Positions 8,778-15,900 of a stretch of 17,565 bases of DNA are shown one piece after another. How positions within the stretch are numbered: position 1 is the stretch's first letter; each line of letters starts with the position of its first letter. Source of the DNA: CAZWVM01 sp964637705 (GTDB lineage Bacteria; UBA8481). The notes under the pieces are model-generated. The model had not been told where the DNA came from. It was given only the letters and a program-made list of their open reading frames with translations, and ran no database searches. A program made the position numbers and the translations under genes. The DNA lies in NCBI GenBank assembly GCA_964637705.1, contig CAZWVM010000066.1:1-17565 (forward strand), given 5' to 3'.

Positions 8778-8807
8778 AGTATATCTTTGTGATGATTTGA
8801 AAATCAA
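8778..8807 (-). promoter_or_regulatory. Sigma70-like promoter for the downstream giant gene
   Basis: On the minus strand TTGATT (8807-8802) and TATACT (8783-8778) are separated by 18 nt. The predicted start site near 8771 leaves a leader of about 19 nt before ATG 8752. A palindrome GATTTTCAAATC (8805-8794) overlaps the -35 box and spacer and could be an operator. The Shine-Dalgarno is weak: AGGG about 15 nt and GGA about 5 nt upstream of the ATG. The stretch is clearly more AT-rich than the coding regions around it. No other promoter is visible in the window. Confidence 0.5.
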
Positions 8808-8854
8808 GGAAATGAGCGGGATATGTCTGTGCATTTCCTTACATAGCGAGTAAT

Positions 8855-8940
8855 TCGGTGTCAGGCATGCACATACGCACTTTCGAGCCTGCCGGTGTCA
8901 ATCCGGTGTCAGGCAGTGAATCCGGTGTCAGGCAGTGAAT
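8855..8940. repeat. Direct copies of a GGTGTCAGGCA core, two in 19-nt tandem
   Basis: The 19-nt unit TCCGGTGTCAGGCAGTGAA occurs twice head-to-tail at 8902-8920 and 8921-8939. A shortened copy (CCGGTGTCA) precedes it at 8892-8900, and an isolated core lies at 8857-8867. A further core is present in inverted orientation at 9023-9033. This looks like slippage or nested insertion at a REP/MITE-type element. There are only two full units and no spacers, so it is not a CRISPR. Confidence 0.85.
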
Positions 8941-9033
8941 AAGTGAATAATCGGTTTCGATTCTCCGGGTCCTGAATTGATTAGCGTTGATGGGCTGCGC
9001 TTCGCAATATTCACTTATTCACTGCCTGACACC
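8924..9033. repeat. 110-bp element bounded by a perfect 26-bp inverted repeat (MITE/REP-like)
   Basis: The left arm 8924-8949 starts GGTGTCAGGCAGTGAATAAG. The right arm 9008-9033 is its exact reverse complement, with 58 nt between them. The right arm ends directly against the TAG stop codon (9036-9034) of the barrel gene. No target-site duplication is evident at the outer edges, and no transposase is encoded. In the barrel-gene mRNA the arms could form a long hairpin straight after the stop, but there is no U-tract, so it is not a canonical intrinsic terminator. Kinship with REP-associated or IS200-type Y1 transposase elements is inference. Confidence 0.85.
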
Positions 9034-9984
9034 CTAGAAGCTGTATTGCACGCCCACCCTATGGTTGTCGCCGGCCTCGCCGAAGGGGATCCAGGCGTAG
9101 TCGAGTTCCAGGCCGTTCGTCCGGAACCCGGCTCCGATCGTCAGCCCGTTGTCGATCTCGACCGATCCGTCGTAGCCCGCCCGCAGCGAGAGCATCTCCA
9201 CCGGCCGGAACTCCACCCCCGCGTGACCGCTCCAGTTCTCCTTCGTCACCTTCTCCACGTCGGCGGTGATCAGGAGCCTCCGCCGGATCGGCTCCCAGGC
9301 GGCTCCCGCCCGGAAGGCGATCGGCAGGCGCTCCGAGGCCATGTCGTATCGCACCTCGGTCCCGAGGTTCGCGACCGAGACGCCGAAGGAGAAGGGAGCG
9401 TCGTCCGCCTGCCACCTGAGTCCCAGGTCGGCCGCAAAGGCCGAGGCCGTCGCGTTGTCGATCGAGGAGCTGAAGACCTTGGCCGTGGCGCCGTAGCCCC
9501 AGTTCCCGAGGCGCGAGCCGTAGGAGAGCGAGACCGCGAGGTCGTTGCCGGTGAAGGTGCCGCTGTAGGCGCCGGCGTTTCCGGAGACGACGGTGCGCTG
9601 GGTGGTGCCGTAGTTGACGTATTGCGCGAGCGCGGCCCAGGCGCTTCTCTCTCCCAGCGGATGGGCGAAGCCCAGCGACCCCTGCCCGACGTCGAGGACG
9701 AGGTTCTGATACATGAAGAGGAGTTGCCGCTCGCGCGACCACCCGAGCCCGGCCGGGTTGTAGTGCGCTGCGGCCACGCCCCGGGCCTCGGCCACGTAGG
9801 CGTCACCCATCGCGGCGGCGCGGGCGGAGGGGGAGAAGCGCAGCGAGATTCCGGCGTTGGCGCCGGCATTGTCCTGGGCGGCGTGAGCGGGCGACGAGAT
9901 GAGGTGGCCAGGGAAGGCGAGCAGGACCGCGAAGGTGCTGGCGAGGAGGGCCGCCCATCGGGCGCTGAGCATGAACGTCTTCAT
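9034..9984 (-). CDS. PorV/PorQ-family outer membrane beta-barrel protein
   Basis: This 316-residue protein is an expected length for a PorV/PorQ-type barrel. It has a signal peptide of about 35 residues (hydrophobic ALLASTFAVLLAF, then SPAHA before AQDN). The family N-terminal signature follows: SPSARAAAMGDAYVA (51-65) and YNPAGLGW (75-82), as in FadL-like barrels. Many alternating strands follow, and the protein ends in an aromatic residue (HRVGVQYSF), typical of outer membrane barrels. In Bacteroidota, PorV carries type IX cargo from the translocon to the sortase; PorQ is a related component. Here the ATG overlaps the stop of the preceding giant gene (ATGA), so translation is probably coupled, and that giant ends in a sorting-like domain. 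Whether it acts as PorV, PorQ or a simple porin cannot be settled from sequence alone. The spacing GGTGAT-N3-ATG supports this start. Confidence 0.88.
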   Translation of the reverse strand: MKTFMLSARWAALLASTFAVLLAFPGHLISSPAHAAQDNAGANAGISLRFSPSARAAAMGDAYVAEARGVAAAHYNPAGLGWSRERQLLFMYQNLVLDVGQGSLGFAHPLGERSAWAALAQYVNYGTTQRTVVSGNAGAYSGTFTGNDLAVSLSYGSRLGNWGYGATAKVFSSSIDNATASAFAADLGLRWQADDAPFSFGVSVANLGTEVRYDMASERLPIAFRAGAAWEPIRRRLLITADVEKVTKENWSGHAGVEFRPVEMLSLRAGYDGSVEIDNGLTIGAGFRTNGLELDYAWIPFGEAGDNHRVGVQYSF

Positions 9985-9996
9985 CGGATCACCGCC
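9981..9996 (-). promoter_or_regulatory. ATGA stop/start overlap and ribosome site coupling giant gene to barrel gene
   Basis: The TGA of the giant gene (9983-9981) overlaps the ATG of the barrel gene (9984-9982). A GGCGGTGAT stretch just upstream serves as a modest ribosome site inside the last codons of the giant. No promoter is visible between the genes, so the barrel is probably translated mainly by re-initiation from the giant's message. Confidence 0.8.
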
Positions 9997-12900
9997 AGCT
10001 TGCCCGTGACCTTCTGGCCCGTCGCAAGGTCCGTGACGATGTAGATGTAGTATCCGCTCGCGACGTCGTCGGCGTTGGCGGAGTTCTTGACGTTCCAGGT
10101 GACAAAACCGTCGTTGACGAAGGTCGTCCGCTCGAAGACGCGTTCGCCGCGCAGCGTGTAGACCTCGATCTTCACTTGGGCCGGAAGGTTATCGAAGATG
10201 ATGCCGGTCGCGCGGGGGCTGGCCGCGTTGTAGGGGAGTCCGTCGGAGGGGTCCGCGTTGTTCGGGCGGTAGGGATTCGGATAGACCATGAAGCGGGCGA
10301 GGCTTGCCTGGTTGCCCGGCCCGCCCGAACCCGCGTTGGGCGCGACGAGGATGAAGGAGGAGAAGTGCCGCGTGAGGAAGGAGAGAGTGCGGTTCGCGGG
10401 ATCGGAATCGGAGACGTAGAAGGTCTCGTAGCCGTGAACGGCGGAGTAGCCGCGGACGACGAGAGAATCTCTCAGCGCCGTCAACGAAACCGTTCGTAGC
10501 CAGGTGTCGATCCAGGCGAGAGCGGTGTCGTAGGTCAGGGTCACGACGGCATCGACGCCGAGGTTGCCGTTGAGGGAGGACCAGCGCGCCGGAAGGGTGA
10601 CCGTGAGGATGCGGCCGGCGCGGGTGTCGCGGCCGATGAGCCGGAGGAGTTCCGTGCGTTCCGCCGAACCGGTGGTGTCGTCCGACAGGCGTATTTCGAT
10701 CATGTCCGTCGTCGTGTCGCTCGAGAGGGAGCCGGCGAGCGCCGCGAAGTCGAGCGTGACGTAATCGTTGCCGTCGAGGAGCAGGGCCGGCGCGTTCCGG
10801 CTGCGCGCGTCGACCCGGCTGAAGAGGGAACTGGAGCCGCTCGCGACGGTGTCGGTGAGATCGGAGTCGCTGTTGCCCGTCGCTCTCAGCTCCATCATGA
10901 TCACCGTCGAGAGGGCCGTGCTCTGCGCGCCCGCCGTCGTCGTGACGACCGCCCGGATCTCGTAGAAACCGCCTGCGGCCGTGGTGTCGCCCGCCGCATC
11001 CCAGTGCAGGCCGTAGACCGTGCGACTCTCGCCCTTGACCCGCAACGGGTTGACGCCGGCGCCCGCCGCGCCCGGCCTCATGCTCCACCACGAGCCCGTC
11101 GAGTCGGCGCGGAATTGGAAGGTGAGCGTCTCCGCCGAACCGCGACTCGTTCCCTCGATCCTCGCCATCACCTGCACCCCGCCGTTGCGCTCGACGCGTC
11201 GGCCCGCGCCCGGGTTGAGGATGACGGCGTAGCACTGGGTGGCCGCCGACCCGCGGGCCGTGGCGCCCGCCGTCACCGCGTTCCGGTCCTCGTTTCCGTC
11301 GCGGTCCTGCGCGCGGACCTTGAAGCGGTAGTAGACGCCATTCCTGAGCGTCGTATCGGTCGAGGTCAGGTAAGTGTAGGTCTCCACGCCCGTGTGCACG
11401 ATGATCGTCAGGATCGTGTCGGGCATCGCGCTGTCGCGTCCCTCGTTCCAATAGAGGTTGTATTGGCCTCCCGCGTCCATGTCGGAGGAGGGGGATTCGC
11501 GCCAGGAGAGCGTCATGCCGAGGTTATCGTCAGGCGTCACCGTGAGGTAGCCGGGTGCCACGGGGGGGGTGGTGTCGGCCGGAGCCGGCCTCGTGAAGCT
11601 CTCCGCCGAGGTCCAGGCCGATACGTTGCCGGCTGAATCCATCGCAGCCACGCGCCACCACCAGGTTCCCGAGTCGCTGAAGACGTAGGCCGGGGTGAAG
11701 ACCGAGTCCGCGACCGTGAGGGTGGCGAGGGTCGTCGTCGAGTTGAACGTGGACGAGCGGGCGACCTGGAAGAGGTAGCGGAGCGAGGCCGGGACCGGCC
11801 CCGTGTCGAACGCGCCCGTGACCCGGAAGGCGACGGCCGTCGCGCGTGTTTCGGAACCGCGGACCGGCGAGTCGCAGACCGGGATCACGGGGGGGGTGGA
11901 ATCGAGCGATGCCGTGCGCGTCTCGCTCCAGGCCCCGCACGTGCCCGCCAGAGTCCGGGCCCGGACACGGGCCGCGTAGGTCGTGTCGCCGAGACCGACC
12001 AGGGTGAGCGTGTAGGAAACGGCGCTCGACAGGACGCTGGTGTCGACCATCAGCACCCCGGCGGAATCGCGGAGGACGAGTTGGTAGCCGCCGAGGCCGC
12101 TCGGAGGCACGGAACCCGAGAGGAGCCATGAGAACGAGATCGAGGTGCCGCGCGCGAGCGCGTTCTGCAAAGGCGAACTGAAGGACGGTGCGGGCGGCGC
12201 GGAGGTCTCCACCCGGAAGTGCGCCGTCGACGACCATCCCGAGAGGTTCCCCAGCACGTCCTCCGCCTGGACGCGCCAGTACCACGTCGTCTCCGTGAGG
12301 CCCGCCATCGTGTCCGCGCTCGTCGTGTCCGGCGTCGTCCGCGAGGCGAAGAGAGTGGCGAATGTCGAGTCGGTCGAGATCTGCAGTTCGTAGCGGCGCA
12401 CGGCGGCGCCGCCGGAGACCGCGTCCGTCCAGTCGAATCCCGCCGTCGTCTCGGAGGTGTAGAGGCCGGAGACGGGCGAGGAGGGGATCGGCACCGAGGG
12501 ACCGGTTCTCTTCACGAGGAATGAGTCGCCACCCCAGGCCGAGAGATTGCCGGCCTGATCCACGGCGGCCACGCGCCAGTACCACGTTTCCTGGGAGAAA
12601 CCGGCGAGTGTCGCGGACGTCGTGGCCGAGGTGCAGGTCAAAAGGGTCGATGCGAAGGTCCCGGACGTGTCGATCTGGACGAGGTAGTGGCTGAGGCCCG
12701 AGAGCGTATCCGTGGAGGCGGAATAGCGGAAGGTGATCGTGGCGGCGGACGTCTCCGTGCCGCCGACCGGCGCCAGGAGCGGAGTGGGAGCGGAAGGGGG
12801 CACGGTGTCGATCGTGAAGGCGCGGACTGTGAGGGATGACTTGTTGTTGCCGGCGCCGTCGTAGGCCCGAATGTACCAATACCAGGCCTGGTTGGGCGTC

Positions 12901-15900
12901 AGGCGCGCGTTGAATGTTTCGGTGGTGGAGCCCACGTAGGAATCGATCGCCTGGGAGGAGAAGACAGAGTCAGATCCGACGGTGACGCGATACCGGGTGA
13001 CGCCCGTAGGGGTGTCCGACGTCAGACTCCAGCGCAGGACGACTGATACCTCGTTCGTGCACGTGCCGTGCGCGGGCGAGACGAGCGGGAACGGAAGGGG
13101 ATCGACGGTGTCCGCCACGGCGCCGCCCGTGTCGATGGCGAAGATGCGCCAGGCGGACGAGTCGCGGTTCAGCGCGAGGTCCATTGCGAGCACGCGCCAG
13201 TAGTAGGTTCGTGCCGCGAGACCGTCGGCCGGCTGGAAGGTCTTCACGACCTGCGTCGAATCGATGAAGAGCCCGATGCCGCTGGTGTCGGGGCCGATCT
13301 GGAACGTGAAGGTGTCGCCGTCGGAGATCCAGACGAAGGTCGGCCGTGTTTCCGAGGTCGTGACGCTGTCCGGCGGCGAGAAGAGCGAGACCGTGCATGT
13401 CGTGTCGGTGACGAGGACCCGCGTTTCCGAGGCGGTCGTGAAGCCGGCGGCGTTCGCGACCGTCACGCGCCAGGAGTAGCGGGTGTTCGCCGCGAGCGCG
13501 CGCGTCGCCTCCGTGGCGAGGCCGCAGGCGGAGTCGACGAGCGGCGCGGTGAAGGTGCCCGCGGTGTCGATCTGCAGGCGGTAGAGGGTGATCGCCGAGA
13601 GCGTGTCCGTCGCGGCGCTCCACCGGAAGAGGAGAGAAAGGCCGGACGTCTCGAGATTCGCGAAGGGAGAGACGAGCGCGGGAGCGCTCGGACCCTGCGA
13701 GATCACCGTCAGGCGGCGGGAATCGGAGTAGGAGGTGTTTCCGGCCGTGTCGTCCGCGGCCACGCGCCAATACCAGGCGCCGCCGGAGAGTGTGCGCGCC
13801 GACGAGGTCGCCGCGCCGACGGAAGAGTCGAGGATGTATGAGGAGAAGGCCGGCGACGGTGACACCTGGAGCCGGTGGCGCGCGAGGCCTGAAAGCGTGT
13901 CGGCGGCGGCGCTCCAGGAGAAGGCCAGGGTCGTCGATGTCGTCTCCAGCGCGTCGGCCGGGTTCGACGGGACCGCCCGCGACGGCGGCGTCACGTCGAT
14001 GCGGAAGGAACGCGTATCGGTCGAGGTCCGGCCGTTGCCGTTGGCGTCGTAGGCGATCACGCGCCAGTAGTAGGTGTCGTCAGGCGCAAGGGCGGGCGTC
14101 AAAGATCGATCGAGGTTCGCCGAGGTGTCGACGACGAGCGGTGCGAAGGCGAGCGAACGCGCGATTTGAACCTTGTACGAGGTGAGCCCGCTGCCCGCGT
14201 CCGTCGTCGAGTTCCACCGCAGTTCCACCCCGGTCCGGTTCGTGTCCGCTCCCGCCGCGGGCGACAAGAGAGTGAAGGAGGAGGGCGGATTGAGGTCGTA
14301 GATCGTGAACGCCGCCGGCGCCGCCAGTTCGATCGCCGGCCCCGAGTCCTTGAGAGAGGACTTGACCGTCGCCGCCTGGATCCGCGCGTGGATCGTCTCG
14401 CCCGACGGTGCCGTGTCCTTCAGGGACACGACCAGGACGTAGGATTCCGCGCCCCCGGCTCCGAGCCCGTGATTGATGGCGGTCATGCCGTAGTCCTGGC
14501 CGGTGATCCAGCCGAGGAGAGAGACGATCGGGTCCGTGCCCGAATCGAAGTTCCCGTTCCTGTTGGCGTCCTTGTAGACGGCGATGTAATCGAGGCGCGA
14601 GACCTGGCCGGCGTTCCCGTTCAGCCGCACCCTCAGGATCGTGAGGGTATCGTTCGCCGCGCCGAGAACGGTGAAGGACATCAGGCGCGTGAGGTCGACG
14701 TTCAGCGGCGCGATCGTCTCCGAAGCGGTATTCGGGTTCACGAGGATCGATACGATCGTCAGGACGCCCGATTCCGCCACGAACTGCGACGGCGCCGGGA
14801 CGGAAATGGCCGGAGTGGTTTCGCGGCGCGCGGTCTTGACGCCCAGGGTCGTGACCAGGGCGCGCAGCGTGTCTCCTCCCGCCACCGTGTCGCGGATGGA
14901 GACGATGACGAGGAAGGAATCGCGGCCGGACGCGCCGAGGGGACGGGCGCCGGCGAGGACGTGGATCGTGTCCGTCGTCCGCGCGAGGACGGCCACGAGG
15001 GAGTCGGTGCCGCTCGCAAAGTTGCCGTCCTGGTTCACGTCGCGATAGAGGTAGACCGTGTCGATCTGCGCCGCGCGTCCCGCGTTCCCTTCGAAGCCGA
15101 TCGAGAGGACCGTCAGGGTGTCGTTCGCGTCCCCGCCGACGGTCAGCGCCATGACGGCCGTCAGATCGAGTCCTGCGGGCGCGATCGAGGCGCCGGAGGG
15201 GCGCAGGGGATCGACGACGAGAAGGGCCTCGGCCGCGGCGACCGTGAAGGTCGCGGGCGAGAGCACGGCCAGGGCCGGCGCCGTTTCGCGATACAGCGTG
15301 CGCGCACCCAGCGCCGGGATCGAGGCCCTCAGCGTGTCGCCGGCCGTCGCCGTGTCGCGCAGGGCGACGACGATGATGAACGACTCCGCGCCGCCCTTCC
15401 AACTCGGCAACTGCACGGCCAGGGAGGCGGATCCATAGAGCGATCCGCCGGCGGCGGGCAGGACCGCCGCGAGGACGTCGAGGGCCGCGTCGAAAGCCTT
15501 GTTCTCGTTCGCGTCCTTGTACAAGGCGACCGAATCGACGACGGCGGTCGCGCCGGCGTTTCCGCCGAGCGCAACGTAGAGGCGCGTCAGCGTGTCGCCG
15601 CCCGAGGAGCCGTCGATCGAGAGAACCATCACGCAGGTGCGGTTGCCGGCCGTGGCGACGATCGAGGCGTTCGAGGGCGCCGTGGAATCGACGGTCACGA
15701 CGGTGAGCGACTGGTAGGAGATCGTGAAGACGCCGGGGGCTGAGAGCGCCGCCGCCGGACCGGTGTCGCGCTGGGCGGTCTTCACCGAGAGGGCCGGGAC
15801 GATCGCCTGCAGGGTCTCGCCGACTGGGGTCGTGTCACGGAGGCTGACCGCCACGAGATAGCTCTCGCCCGCGCTGATTCCCCGCGACAGGCCCGCCGCC

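Noticed and set aside
8828..8873. TGTGCAT / ATGCACA inverted pair in the spacer
   Set aside because: Only seven bases pair across 32 nt, with mismatches beyond. This is close to chance in a 281-nt spacer.
8855..8940. Short CRISPR array
   Set aside because: There are only two full 19-nt units placed directly head-to-tail, with no spacers, no leader and no cas genes.
8924..9033. Canonical Rho-independent terminator after the barrel gene
   Set aside because: The stem is strong but the loop is 58 nt and no U-run follows the second arm on the minus strand. It may still affect the 3' end of the message.
8977..10044. 355-codon plus-strand open frame beginning in the spacer
   Set aside because: It is antisense to the barrel gene and the sorting-like domain. 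The barrel frame has a signal peptide, family motifs and an aromatic C-terminus, whereas this frame has none.
14166..15743. 525-codon plus-strand open frame
   Set aside because: It is antisense to the loop-repeat block, has low-complexity Arg/Glu/Gly composition and no ribosome site. It is a shadow.
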